Shown: positions 21,320-34,082, counted from the stretch's first letter. The stretch: DNA of 64,000 nucleotides from Spinacia oleracea (GCF_020520425.1 NC_079487.1:112750141-112814140), one strand, 5' to 3'. Numbers and translations: made by a program. The notes: generated from the letters alone by a model not told the origin.

Positions 21320-21915
21320 AAAGTTTTAGTTAAGATTTTCTGAGTTTTAGTTATGATTTTCTGAGTTTTAGTTATGATTTCATATGTTTTAGTTATGATT
21401 TTATGAGTTTTAGTTATGATTTCAGAAGTTTTACGTGTTTCTAAGGTTAGTGGAGATTAAAATTATTTTAGTTAGTATAAAGTTTGTTTAAAAATCATAA
21501 ATACTCAACTCGCAAGTGTAACTATTTTATTATTCAATTAGTTACAATTTTATTGCTTTTAGTTTTGTTTTACGTTTTACACTAGTTTAGTTAATACTAT
21601 AAAAACAAATTTATGAGTATTATATAGTTACTATTTTTTGAGTTTTAGCTAAGAGTTTTTGAGTTTTTAATTACGTATTTTTGAGTTCTAGTTAAGATTG
21701 TTTGAGTTTTAGATAAGATTGTTAATTTGAGTTTTAGTTAAGATTTTATGAGTTTTAGTTTAGATTTTTTGAGCTTTGGTTACTTATTTTTAAACTTTAG
21801 TTAAGATTTCAGAAGTCCAGTTATGACTTTCTGGGGTTTAGTTATGGTTTTCCGAATCTTGGTTATGATTTTTGTAGTTTTAGTTAAGATGTTTGTGGTT
21901 TTAGTTAAGATTTAC
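21320..21915. repeat. Degenerate tandem repeat of GAGTTTTAGTTAAGATTTT
   Basis: About 20-bp units of GAGTTTTAGTTATGATTTT type recur in two blocks (21320-21440 and 21640-21915). The short frame at 21823-22017 arises from the repeat and is not a gene. Confidence 0.75.
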
Positions 21916-22372
21916 ACTAGTTTGTTTAGTAAAAGAAAAATTCTGATTTTTTTAGACACCAAAGTAAATTTTTTAAATGATGACGTTAATACATTGACGC
22001 GAACAATATTTCCTTAGCGTTTTTGTTAGACGGTCTAACACAAAATTTACCCTATAAGAATTCTAAATTATGTAGGAAACAAACACCCAATTATATTAGG
22101 ACTCCTACTAAAATAAAATACATCTTTTTTTTTTCTTCGCGTAAACTCATATCTAGCTAAACCATGTAGGATTCCTACTAAAGCATTAAAATGACTATCC
22201 TAACAGAGCTAGGAATAAGCCCGGTAGACTCCATGCACGCTTAAAACAACTGATGTTGACTTTAAATATAACAAAGCCACTCAAATTCACATCAAAATCA
22301 TTTAATTCAGTTCAGATAATTTCGATCCAAGAGAATACGGAGGAGATCCTATATACTCCGTATATATGAATT

Positions 22373-22453
22373 TTTTTTTTTTTTTTTTTATTTTTATAAA
22401 AGGTAAGGAAAAAGAGCTTAGGAGCCCCTCCGCACGAGGGTGCAACCTAAGTA
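22373..22453 (-). mobile_element. Short retroposon with 18-bp target duplication
   Basis: ACTCCGTATATATGAATT occurs at 22355-22372 and again at 22454-22471. Between them lies an 81-bp insert that, on the minus strand, ends in a poly(A) tail. A poly(A) tail with a long target duplication is the mark of LINE-driven insertion. The insert is too short to show a tRNA-type promoter, so it is either a 5'-truncated LINE or a SINE fragment. Confidence 0.82.
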
Positions 22454-22946
22454 ACTCCGTATATATGAATTGACAGCGTGTGGATATCCTTTGCCCACCT
22501 CGTACTCCACTCCGAATGGAGTGTAAAGACCATAATATCCCTAAGTTAACGAAGCATATTCGATAATCAAAACACAAGCGCATAAACCCTTCTTTAAAGA
22601 TATTCTCACACTTTCCTTTCTTTACTAGGAGAGTAAAAATGTCATAGTCGGTTTACGATTAACGAAGTCGTTTTAACCCCCTCAATATAAACCTAGACCA
22701 CCTGTTTTCACCCTCTTCGTTCAAACTACGCAGGAAAAAAATACACCCAAAAACTTTCAATTTCTAGGGTTTATACTTTCAATTCCAGATTACTATTTTT
22801 GCATTTCATCCCCAAATTAGCTCATTAAAAACCTCTAATTTTTCGTTGTTAATGGAAATTTAGGGTTTCCTTTCTTTTGAATTGTCCTAAAGAATCCGCG
22901 ATTTTTTGGTTGTAGAAGAGAGGGAGGAGAGAGAAAGTGATTCGTA

Positions 22947-25900
22947 ATGCAGACGGAAGCGAGGGTAGGTGTAGTTGTAGATGGAGGACAAAGAGATGGA
23001 TGTGCGCGTAAATACGTACAGGTGAAGCAACAGCAACAAGCCCAAATTAGCACGATTTCTCAGCTTCTCGCCGGTGGAATTGCCGGAGCCGTTAGTAAAA
23101 CTTGCACCGCGCCGCTTGCTCGTCTCACCATTCTCTTTCAGGTGAGAGAATCTGAACTTGATTAATTTTTAGGTGGGAAAGAATTTGTTTTTCCATACTT
23201 TCCCAATATGTATTTTTAATTTGATTTAAATTTGGGTACCCTTTTTATTGGGGTTGGTTAATTTTCCGTACCCTTTCAGGTGAGGGAGAGTGCGAATTGT
23301 GAATTTTTTGTAACGGGGTTTATTTTTGTTAATTTGATGGTATTTAATTGAGGGTTTTTTGGTGTAGTTTTTCCCTGTTATTGGTGGGCACGTGAAAATG
23401 TTGAGTTGATAAATTTTGTGCAATGGTTTTCTGTGTTATAGCTGATAAATATTGAGCTGAACACGATGCAGACTATTAGGTTTAATTGAAAATTAACTTT
23501 TAGATGATAGGAAGCGTTGTAGGCAGCTGGAATTAAGAGGTAAAAATCGCCTGAAACGTGTTATGGAGTATCAAACCAGTGAACACTAAACAATTGATAG
23601 AACTGACCAATGTAGCAAGTCGTAGAATGTGTTATTTCTGAAATGTAGTATTGCTTGGTAACTAGTGTTGAGTTGAATGATTTAATGGATTAATTGGATT
23701 CAGAATTTTCCCATTAGAGTCAGGCGGTGATAACTTGAATGTATTTGGCAGCTGATAGTGGTGGCTATTTAGTAATTTTTTCCCCTAATGTAATGTTTGC
23801 TACCATGAGCTCTTTAGTATGATTTTTTTTCCCATGTTGTTTGGTGCTTTTCTTATCCTTATTGTCTCTAATTGGTGCTCACCAGATGCATTTAGTCTTT
23901 ACTGCCTTACTGGTTATCTTTGGTCCTTAGAGGTGATTGTTTTAATATTTTATGAGTAGTTATTTTTCAGCTGAGGTCGTTTCGTGTTTTGATTGGGCTG
24001 CTTAGAAAGATGTATCGATTCATTTTAAGATGGTTACTTTTTGTGTTTTTAGGTGCAAGGCATGCACTCAGATGGCGCAACATTGAGGAAAGCTTGCATT
24101 TGGAGGGAGGCTTCACGAATTATTAACGAGGAAGGAATAAGAGCCTTTTGGAAAGGGAACTTGGTTACAATAGCACATCGCCTTCCTTATTCTGCTGTCA
24201 GTTTTTATTCATACGAGCGATACAAGAATGTTGGTATCCATGTTCCATAAGCTTACAGCTTACATTCTCATACTCACAAAACTTATTTGGGTGCTGGATT
24301 GTTGTTCTGACATTTTCTCCTAATATGTCTTGCAGCTTCTGCAGTCATTTCCCGGATTAGAAAGTACTAGTGAAAATATAGGTGCACATATCTTTGTGCG
24401 TCTGTCAGGTGGCTTTTTAGCTGGAGTAACATCTGCAGCTGCTACTTATCCTCTAGATTTGGTGAGAACACGGCTTGCTGCACAAGTAAGTTTCTTTATC
24501 CGAATTCCACGCCCTCCGGGGTTTTTTAAGTGTACCACTTTGACTAGCACATACTCTTGAGAGGTTTGAGTTGAATTTAATAAATTAATATGCAAGTGCA
24601 GTAATGGGTTAATAAAAAAGTTGATAGTGGGGAGTTATATATTTTGATGGTGTAGCTGTATAAGTGTGGGGACAATGGGAGAGAGAGAAAGATTACCATG
24701 AGAGGAGAGAGACATAGCATTAAAATGTTGGGAGAAGATATTGGTGTTCATTTGCTCAATCATCCATGTCTTACGTTGAACTTTGTTTTTTCTCCTCTTC
24801 ATCTCATTTCTAATCTGGACTGTCGGGCTACTTTTCTGCTGTATGTATTTGTTTGTGTGTATTAGTATTTTGTAACACACCAAAACTTATGTCTGTAGCT
24901 TTTAATGGATAGGTTCACTTAGAAATGTGCTTTATTATGTTGAACTAATGAAGCACAAAATATGTAATGGAAAATTCATGGTTTGGCTAGCATGACTTAA
25001 ATCTGAAAACAATAGGTCAAAATCGGTTGATTAACTTGTTCTCATTACTACCACTTTTAAGCAACATCCATACAGATTCAAAAAGTAGAAACATCATGAA
25101 ATTATAATGCTACCACTACTTTCAGACAGAATTCCATCAAGGCTTCAAATTCCCACAAATAAAAGTGACAAAGCAAAAAGATAAGTAGATCATCACTTTT
25201 CCCATGATTTTAATACTACCTCCATTTCATAATGATCTTACCTCCATTTCATAATGATCTTACACTTTCTGTTTTACTCCGATTCATACTGTTATTTACA
25301 TTGTGCTTTATACTATTTTTGGATATGAAAATGTACCACCTTACCCCTCCTTACCCTACACGATTTACATCACTTTTTTCTTACTTTTTATTCGTTTTTT
25401 TTCTTACACCCATCCGCTTTTTTTTACACCATCTCTCTTACTTTATCTATATTTTATTATACTCATCCACCTTTTTACACATTTCATCACAATTGTCTTA
25501 ATATTTGTGCTATCTAGTAACTGTAAAAATCATTATAAAACAGAGGTAGTAGATTTTACCCCCTTTCAAACTATACAGTATGAACTAGGTCTAGCAAAGC
25601 TCACACAACACGATAGCCTGGCATGAAATAATTGAGTTTGGGTCAAGAGCTATGGATCCATTTTTATAATTTGGATTGATATTTACCTGACACGAAATTA
25701 AGTGGGTTTGGTTTGGGTTGAATATTTCAACCCGAAACCGACAAACTCAACCTCAAGACCGTTTACTTGGTGGGGTGAACATAAACCCGCTAAGAAAATC
25801 CAATACGATAAATGTGTTGTTTAAAATAGTCAAAAATTGAAATAATAACAATGTGTTTTATGGCAATCCTGCCCAAAAGAATTATTTGGCAGAGAACAAA

Positions 25901-27694
25901 AGCGGCAAAATGTATGTGTTATTTCAATCTTTGAAGTTCAACTTAGATTGCACTGTTCATTTTTTTTCTCAACTTAGAAACTCTTACATATGTTGATAAC
26001 TTTGTATGACATTCTTGCAGACAAATGTGACATATTACAAAGGTATAGGGCATTCGCTACGTACCATAAGTAAAGAAGAAGGTTTGCTTGGTCTTTATAA
26101 AGGGATTGGGGCAACACTTTTGGTATACTCTCATTCTTGTCTGTCCAACATCTATTCTATGCTGTTGAAGGATTTTCCTATTAACGGTTGATTAACCAAC
26201 TTTCTTTTGTAGAGTGTGGGGCCAAACATAGCAATCAGCTTTACTGTGTACGAGACCTTGAGGTCTCAGTGGCAGTTGAAAAGGTGCTTACTATGTTAAC
26301 TTTACTCTTAAGTCTTAACTGATATCAATATGCCTTGTTTTTCAACTATCTCATGTCAAACTGAGTTATTTCCATATTTTTGGACCACAGGCCTCAGGAT
26401 TCCGTTGTGCTTGTGAGTCTTGCTTGTGGAAGTATTTCTGGCGTTGCGTCATCCACTGGTGAGTTACTTTAAACTTGCTCTACTCTATGAAGCTATTTTT
26501 TTAAAAAATATATTTTTAGTCAAGTACCACTTCTGTGTTTTATGAAGCATGTTCTACTAACACATATGGGTGTTGTCACTTGACCTGGTATGATAATTGA
26601 CCTAAATGGAATTTCATTCCCGTAGAAATGTGTGGCTGTCAATGTTTTGACATTAACATGTTTCTATTTTGCATTTTGCTGAGAATTGTCTCCTGATTCC
26701 TGGAGAATGCCAGCCTGGAAGAGAGGTCTCCGGATGACTAGTTAGATTAATTAGAGTTCGTTGTTTAGATACGCCTGCATATTATGGAGAAGTTGATACT
26801 TCAAGTTATTATGCTTTTGATGCAGAGAAACAGGTTGAGGTGCTGGCTCTGCACTAAATGTCTAACAAGACTGACACTAGAGCCAGAAACCAGGAAGTTG
26901 TTAAATTTGCGCTTATGATTTTTCAGGGAATTAAATTAAAATTTATCCTAATACTTGAAATTTATTTGACTCTTTTGATTCAAAAGGGTCATGCTTGGAT
27001 TAACTCATCTTCGAAAGTCTGCCAAGCATTGCAGTTGGTCCCTTTTGTAGGGAAGCACAGCTCTCAGATGATTTGTGAAACCTGTTCTCCTATGCCAAAT
27101 GTGAGAGGCTTCCTCTAGTGAGGTATGCTTCTCACTTAGGCTTCCTATGTGGTGGATGGTTTATAAAGACCAAGTCTTGCAAGTTCACTTGTTATATTTC
27201 AATTTTACGTAACTTTTTATATTTCCATGTAGCTTGAGAAAATTATTAGTCCTCTTCCAATGTTGGGCATTAGCAATGCTAGCGATAGCAACTGTTTAAA
27301 TTGTACATAAGTAATGGTGATCAATGTCACCTGTGAATCTGTGATTCATGTCATCTTTGTTGGTAATTTGATTCTGTTGAAACACATATCTTTGTTTGAA
27401 AAACCTAAAGGCATGAGATTTTGTACTTACTGATGTTATGTTGCTGAAAACGCAGCAATTTTCCCCATTGATTTGGTAAGAAGAAGGATGCAATTGGAAG
27501 GAGCTGGTGGTCGTGCACGTGTATACAACACGGGTATTATAGGTACATTTAAGCATATCATCCGGTCAGAAGGATTAAAAGGACTGTACAGAGGGATACT
27601 CCCGGAGTTCTACAAGGTTGTCCCCAGTGTAGGCATTGTTTTCATGACGTACGAGACAATGAAGAAGCTTTTGTCGAATAATTCTGTAGAGTAG
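22947..27694 (+). CDS. Mitochondrial carrier (SLC25) family protein
   Basis: Seven exons (22947-23141, 24053-24229, 24336-24485, 26021-26122, 26213-26283, 26391-26458, 27456-27694) join in frame to 333 residues. Three carrier repeats are seen: [22 protein letters not shown] (39-60), the second with PLDLVRTRL at 163-171, and the third with PIDLVRRRM at 258-266. Each repeat also shows the EG...GLYKG or WKGN motif. The first signature has Ala where Asp/Glu is usual (PLARLT), as in the plant At3g55640/At2g37890 group that this N-terminus resembles. Carriers of this type move nucleotides or cofactors across the inner mitochondrial membrane; the substrate is not readable here. No calcium-binding EF-hand extension. 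The leader ends in a CTAGGGTTT telobox region. The gene converges on DAR2. Confidence 0.93.
25216..25549. mobile_element. Stowaway-like MITE in carrier intron 3
   Basis: 334 bp bounded by TA. The ends CTACCTCCATTT and CAGAGGTAG are inverted, and the left 22 bp (CCTCCATTTCATAATGATCT...) is tandemly duplicated. Confidence 0.82.
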
Positions 27695-28869
27695 TAGCTT
27701 TCCTGGTGGATACAAAAAATCCGGAAGGATGTATTCAGATTGACATAGAAGTTTTCTCATTGATGCCATTATCACTCTTTTCCCTTGGCCTAGACTGGTG
27801 GCAAATTTTGCTTCTGTCACCCTTAGAAATTTTACTTGTATACAACATTGAAAATGTTTATTAATGTCAGAAGGTTGTGGGAGATATGCTCATCTCACTT
27901 TCTCTAATATTTCATTCTGTTTGTTTGTATATGGTACTTTTAAACACTTTCTCTGTAGAGTTTGTAAAGAAAAATATTTTGTTACTCGATACATCGTATT
28001 GATTGTTGGTTTTTCTTTGTTTTGAGATTGATCTTAACTTCCCCAAAACAGATTCGCTTGTTTTTTTTTGGTTTTACTACGAGGAATTTCCAACGCCATC
28101 GACGAGTGGACTAATCTACAGTGGGAGTTTGCATGGGTACCTCGATGGGCAGCATCCTTCTCAGTTGAGGTTTTTTCCATTCTCAAGGCTCGAACCCGAG
28201 ACCTTGGTTAAGGGTCATCATGCTAACCTCAATTGGTAAAACAGATTTGCTTTTAAGTTGTAAGTCAGTAAGTAGTTTCATTATTTCTGTAATGTTTAAT
28301 TGTACGTTTTGCAGGGAAATAAAGGCTAAACCCGACTTTCCATTATGGTTGGGCCAAACTTGATTAATCTGTATTGAAACAAACCCGCCATTACAGAAGT
28401 GCTATGGTCAAAATTTTAATACTTCAGACATATAATCTAGTATTTTAAAGTGTAAAGAACTTTAAAAAATGAAGGTAGTATAATATAGTGGCTATAGCCG
28501 ATGAACTGGGAAGAAATAAAGGGGAGAGGTGGATAGATTAGCCAACGAGAACTCAAGGTCAAAATTACATTTTATCATATAATGATATGGTAATTCAATT
28601 GATAACAGTAACATAAAATAAAAAGATGATTTCTCAACAAATATATGGTAGTATTTGACAGATTATTATATAACCGCGTAAAATCTAATAAATGTGATAT
28701 GTAAATGACCCCATAAAAACCAAGGGTGGAAACTCATTTTAAGATTTCCATGGTCAGTTGACGTTGAATACTCTTGAGAGTTGAGATCGAAGAAATGAAG
28801 GAACTATCCTGTATGTGTCAAAGAGTGTGAATGAAATAGGCAAGGAAAGGAGGGATCTTAATTCTTGTT
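27695..28869. other. Convergent intergenic region (carrier and DAR2 3' ends)
   Basis: About 1.2 kb between two stop codons. It holds the probable 3' UTRs of both genes and one SINE. No other gene seen. Confidence 0.65.
28060..28237 (-). mobile_element. tRNA-derived SINE
   Basis: On the minus strand the 5' end carries a tRNA-like head with GGTTAGCATGATGACC (A-box region) and a B box GGGTTCGAGCC (plus-strand 28187-28197). It ends in CCAAAAAAAAA. A 15-bp target duplication flanks it, AAAACAGATTCGCTT (28045-28059) and AAAACAGATTTGCTT (28238-28252), with one mismatch. About 178 bp. Confidence 0.87.
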
Positions 28870-31800
28870 TTAGATTGGAAAACTTCCAGTAAGACGTATA
28901 TGATCTAATGTACGGCGTAAACCATATTTATTGACAGCTGCATTTGCTGATCTGAAACCTCCACCATAAGCTGGAGAAGCATCATGTGCAATCTGGTGAA
29001 GGAAGAACTCCCCCAACTTCTTCTCAACATCAGAAGTCTTTCCCTTCTTTGAAGTTGAAAATGAAGATGTTGAAGCTGTTGATGTGGATGCCATGTTTTT
29101 AAAACCAGGCATCACCTCTGACTCAAGCCACATATATGAAAGCACTTGACAGATTCCCTCCTCAACTTCAGGACTCAGATTGCGGTACCCTGCACAATTT
29201 TATAAAATCAATACTAGATAATTCTATCTATGAAAATGGTTGATGCTTCCAGAAAACACAGATGTTTCTCATTTTCAATGCATTACCAACTTCAGGGAAA
29301 GCTTGAGTAGTTCTATAATAAAGATATTACCTTTAAGACGTAACCATCCATGCATCAACTCATGAGCAAGTATAGCACCCGTTAACAACCTGCGTGTAGC
29401 CAGCAACTGACCCAATCAGCCTCCACTATGAGCTAGATTCATTTTTGTAACAACTATCTGTTGCTAGGCTTACCTTGGCAAACCATATAGAACAAGAATG
29501 GCTGTAACTTCACATCTTCGGGTTAGTTTCTGAGGTTGTGTTCTCATTCCTACCAATCTATGTCCTCCGATTCTTGGCCTTCTGAGTATCTGTTGATTTG
29601 GCAAAGGCTATATAGTTGACATAAATGGCGAATAAAATTATATCCAAAACGTGAACACGGGTCATAAGGTCTTACACTGGTCACTGTCTGCTCTTCAGAA
29701 AGACATAAACCTCTGGTTTCTGGCATGTGATGAAAGCCCTAAAATACAACCAATCATCAGATTAAGAGATTGACAAATAAAAAAAATAAAGTTAAACAAA
29801 AGTAGGTTGAGAAATACTAGAGTTACATTTTTCTCCCCTACAATAGCTTCATTTAAGGCCTGCCGTTCAACCAAAAGCATGGGAATCTGTTGATCAATTC
29901 TCATGTTCATCCCTTCATAGTAATCTCTAATGGCATGATAGAGAGGTTGGCAATCACCGGTATCCATGATGGCAGATTCCATGCACTCTAAACATAAACT
30001 CCTTCCATCTCCTAAGGCAATGTACCTTGTATTCCAAGACTTCAAAATGGAAAAAATTAGGAATAGTCACATAAACCAGATCTTGCCATTAGCATGCAGT
30101 GTTCTATTAATATGTTAATATTGTTTGGTAAAGGCACAAGTTTTATTGCTATAACGTACCTCTAAACGTTCACAACTGCAGCAACGGGCTGTCTGATCAT
30201 GCTCATGTGAGGGACAATATTTCTGCGACCAAAATGGGTGGCACCGATACTCAATTAATCCAGCTGTATTTGTTGGGATCTGCAAATGAAGATAAGACAT
30301 AATACAGTTATTAATTCAGGTATAAAAGCTCATTCTGATGGGAAGCTCTAGTAATACCAATATTAGTTGGCAATTCCTTACAAATTGATGACAAACTTCA
30401 CATTTCGGATGGGTTAACTCCTTGAAACAGGTTTTGTGGTATGGATCCTTCCCTGACAAAGAAAACTTGAATCAACAGAAAAAAGTAAGATATGTTTCAA
30501 TATAAAGAAATATTTGATAATAGTTTCGACAGAAAAATGTATACATGTTTGTAGCAGGGGAAATTCAGAAGTACAACCATAGTAAAGAAAGACAGGAAAC
30601 AACAATTTATAGTTACAAAGGAAAACTGGAGTACCTCATGTTCAGTGATGGGGTAACTGCAAGAACGACAACAAAAGCATTCTGGATGGAAAAAGGTCCC
30701 CATGCATCCAAGATAATTGCCATACCCAATTTCACCATTGCATCCGCTGCATAATCTGCAATCCAGAGCATTAACGACAAGTTAACATATGCATTTCAAG
30801 AATGTAGATGTCCATTACATTGACTAAACTTTATTAGAATGAAGACTAAAAGCCAATGGAAACTAGCTCTCAAGTTTATATAGATTTGATGGACAGTTGC
30901 AGAAATCAGAAGACTGTGTGACAAAAACAAGGTGGAAAAATAATAAAAGATATTCTGTACCTATATCCTCTAGGATAAAATGGGACTGGATCATAAGGAG
31001 GATAATCAGGATAAGAGGGCATATAGGGTGTATAGGAAGGTCTGTGGAGGCTATCTTGTAGTCCCTTTGCAGTATTTTCATCATTGTCTGTGCGCCGTTT
31101 ACAGCCTGGAAATGCAACATAAAACTCATTCAGTGAAAGGATCATAGAGAAATGGATGAAGAAGTGTCAAGTTAGGAAATATGGATTAGAAAGAGAAATT
31201 ACGGAATGAAGAGCAAACCAGTAGGGCTCAATTCTTATTCAACAATACCTACTACCTGGTCTTTTCAAGTCATCTGACAAAGAGAACGCAAGTGCACGGT
31301 CTAACTCTTCCTGGTCTTTACTTGCTCTGGGACGATCATCCTAATGGCATCACAAATACAGTTTAGTCTTTTACACTTGCTAATCTGAAGCGCAAAATAA
31401 TCAATCCAGCAGCCAAAATAGAGTCTAATATAAGAAATGGTGATATTGAAAAATGAAATCATGTTCTATGCTGGGGCGCAAGTTTTTTCCTGGTAACTAA
31501 ACATACACACAGTTGTTTAAGATTTCAAAGTTCAAACAACATGGATGAGAAGATAAAAAAAACCTGTTTCTAACAGCAAATAAGTGAAGTAAAAGGTCTG
31601 CACCCACAATTTATTGCATGTAGGCATCAGAATCTGTCATTAATATAAAAGAGACTAATTCTATCCTTCTGATGAACAAACATGTTACTAAAATCAACAC
31701 ATCATTTTCTCTTTTATATAAATGATGTGTTGATTTTAGTAACATGTTTGTTCATCAGTTTAGTTGATGAGAAACCAAGGCAAAGAGTTGGTCTACAATT

Positions 31801-33273
31801 AAGGTCTACTATGTGACAAGAAAAAAACACCTCCTTTCAAATTCAGGTGTTTGAAACTCTTTTCCATCCATACTTAGTGGTTTTAATTGTTGAAGTCAAC
31901 TTGTCATTATCCATAGGTAAACATGTGATGTGATGTAGTAAAAACATAGTTCACTCTTTACCACAATGGAGCCTACGCGCTAAAGTGCTGCATCTTTTCA
32001 TAGTAATTAATGTTGACTAAGTTTGTGTAATAAGGCAATTTTCTATGTATAACCGGTTGTACCTTGTGCACAGTACAACCAAGGCTATTTCTTCTCCCAT
32101 GTGCTTGTATCATATGAGCACATGTGCCAAAAATAACCTTGGTGGTACGATGAAGATTCCCATGTAACATTTATGATTTATGAACGGATATGGGAGTAGG
32201 GGATCTTTACTGAACACGGTTCTCGTTACATTACAAGAAGTTATCAAACAATTAAAGATCTCTGATATCATATTGCTCCAAATATACATGGACTCATGAT
32301 CTGAGTTATCTTTTGCTTGGAGCAGGTGCACAGAGAATTTGGGATGCCTGGACTACAAGCAACCCCCCAACCCAAAAAAAGCAGAAAAAGAGAACAAAAG
32401 AGAAAAGGAATCCCTGTATGATCTTTTTCTTGGTCACCCTTAATTATCTTATAGTATAGTAAAAATGTTTTATAAAAATAATAAAATATATATCCTTGCA
32501 AAATACAGGTTAAAAGTAAACTTTACAGAAATTACGAATTTTTCCCCGTTTAAAAAAAAAGCTTTTTGGTCCAACTCTTGTAGTAAAGATGCCATTACCA
32601 CTTTCTTATGGAACAATTATCATGTTTCATCAATGATAAAAAACAATGAAAAAGTGCAATAGCATCAACTAGTGCCTACCTAACAAAATTGAACTTTGGA
32701 AGAAATGATGTAGGCAATAAACCAGCTTCATTTCAATTGATGATGCTATTCTACATAATATATTAGAAAGATATATCATTTGCTCATAATAATTTGTTGG
32801 TTAGAATGACTTGTCAAAGATCAAGATCAACTGAATTGCCAAAGCGAGTAAAAGTTGTGTGCACAATCCTTACCAATGATCTAGAAGGTGCCCGCCAAAC
32901 CATGTTTTCATCCTCAAGAAACTGCGGATGTCGACCACCAGCTGATGAACTGCGACTAGACCCACCACCACTACCACCACTGCCTTTAAATATCTTACTC
33001 AGCCATTTCATAAACCGCGATTTCTTCTCTGTATTTGGAGGAGCAGAAAGCCCTGTTAATCATTATTACCAACCTCAGAAGCTAGTAAACATAAAAAATA
33101 AAAAGTCCAACAGAATTAAACAGACCCGGATCAAGCTCGAAGCTTTACGATTCATTTAGGCATTTTATCGAACACATGGGCTGCTTAAAGTGAGAAAAAA
33201 GGAGACAGAAGAAGGGGAGCTTACCATAAATGCAAGGCTGGGAAAGGTGGTGTATTTGAGTAGCATCAGCCAT
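28870..33273 (-). CDS. DAR2: DA1-related protein 2 (LIM-domain zinc metallopeptidase)
   Basis: Twelve exons, 5' to 3' on the minus strand: 33225-33273, 32874-33052, 31256-31340, 30961-31105, 30635-30755, 30382-30465, 30160-30279, 29827-30039, 29676-29738, 29474-29589, 29331-29389, 28870-29189. They join in frame to 517 residues. A Gly/Ser-rich stretch follows [11 protein letters not shown] ubiquitin-interacting-like motif ([11 protein letters not shown]) lies at 87-97. A LIM domain with its Cys/His ligands starts at Cys155 and a second zinc-rich LIM-like segment follows. The DA1-type peptidase domain carries the HEXXH site HELMH at 401-405 and ends [15 protein letters not shown]. The [12 protein letters not shown] stretch and C-terminus match the DAR2 subgroup better than DA1/DAR1, which have more UIMs. 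DA1-family peptidases restrict proliferation and promote endoreduplication by cleaving growth regulators after ubiquitin-dependent activation. All key residues are present, so it should be active. Confidence 0.95.
31669..31758. repeat. Perfect 38-bp inverted repeat (hairpin) in DAR2 intron 3
   Basis: Arms 31669-31706 and 31721-31758 are perfectly complementary over 38 bp with a 14-nt loop (TTCTCTTTTATATA). It lies within the intron between DAR2 exons 2 and 3 and would fold in RNA of either strand. Confidence 0.95.
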
Positions 33274-33421
33274 GAAAATGGAAGTGTATGTATATGTATT
33301 ATGTCAATATTTGTGTATGTATAAGAGTATAAGAGATAGTCGTCTGCCGGGATTTCGAAAAGCGAGAAAGGGAGGTTTTATGGAATGAAAAGGACCCAGA
33401 ACAGGGAAGAAGAGAGAAAGG

Positions 33422-33442
33422 GAAAGAAAGAAAGAAAGAAAG
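33422..33442. repeat. (GAAA)n microsatellite in the DAR2 leader
   Basis: About five AAAG units. In DAR2 sense this is a CTTT run about 150 bp upstream of the start codon, inside a pyrimidine-rich leader. Confidence 0.85.
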
Positions 33443-34056
33443 AGAAGAAGTAAAGGGTGGGGAAATAAAGGGGGTTTTTGATGTGCAATTAGAGAGAAGA
33501 TTGGCAATTTTGGCATCGTAGAAAAGGGGAGAAAACCGCAGAAATTGTTTTTAAAAAAATGGAAGAAAAACGAAAGAGATTCTTAGCTTGGAAAAGAAAG
33601 TTAAGATTGATCGCAGAAAAAATTAAAAGAAAGAAAAAAAAGAAAAAAAAGGGGGGAATCTGATGAGGAGGATGATCCCCAAAAAAGGTGGTTCGGATGG
33701 CTGAGAGATTGGGGGAGTCGAGGCTAAAAAATTCCTTTTCTGTGGAACTGGAAAAGGATTTCTCTTGAGAATCATTTCTGTGAGAGAAGAAAAGCAGAGT
33801 TTTAATGGAGGATTTTGAATTTCAACCAACTTTCCCGGGTAAAATTTAACTCAGCTGGGGACAAGGACAACTTGTTTAGTGTGATAATTGTGTTTATTGA
33901 CTAATTCAGCCGTCGTTTAAAGAGGCTTAATAGTGTCCTATTTTTTAAGCGAGTTTGTTAAGTACCGAATGCGGGAGGTGAAAAGGCGTTTTGAGGATTC
34001 TCTAACTTCATACAGAAGTATGAGGCGTTTCTAGAAAAGTGAAACATATGATAAAA

Positions 34057-34082
34057 CTAGATTAGATTCCGTGCACGCACGG
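34057..34082 (-). mobile_element. Helitron 3' terminus
   Basis: On the minus strand: a hairpin CCGTGC-GT-GCACGG (34069-34082), then AATCTAATCTAG ending at 34057, followed by T. A short GC hairpin about 8-12 nt before CTAG, with T after it, is the Helitron 3' signature. The body extends to the right; its 5' TC end was not found. Confidence 0.65.

Noticed and set aside
25232-25626. Phe/Tyr-rich plus-strand frames that look like a membrane protein
   Set aside because: They lie inside a MITE in a carrier intron; hydrophobicity comes from the T-rich sequence.
26858-27118. Extra coding exon in carrier intron 6
   Set aside because: Exons 6 and 7 join in phase without it and the encoded peptide has no carrier-like sequence.
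28003-28239. 78-residue frame after the carrier gene
   Set aside because: It translates the SINE and its flank.
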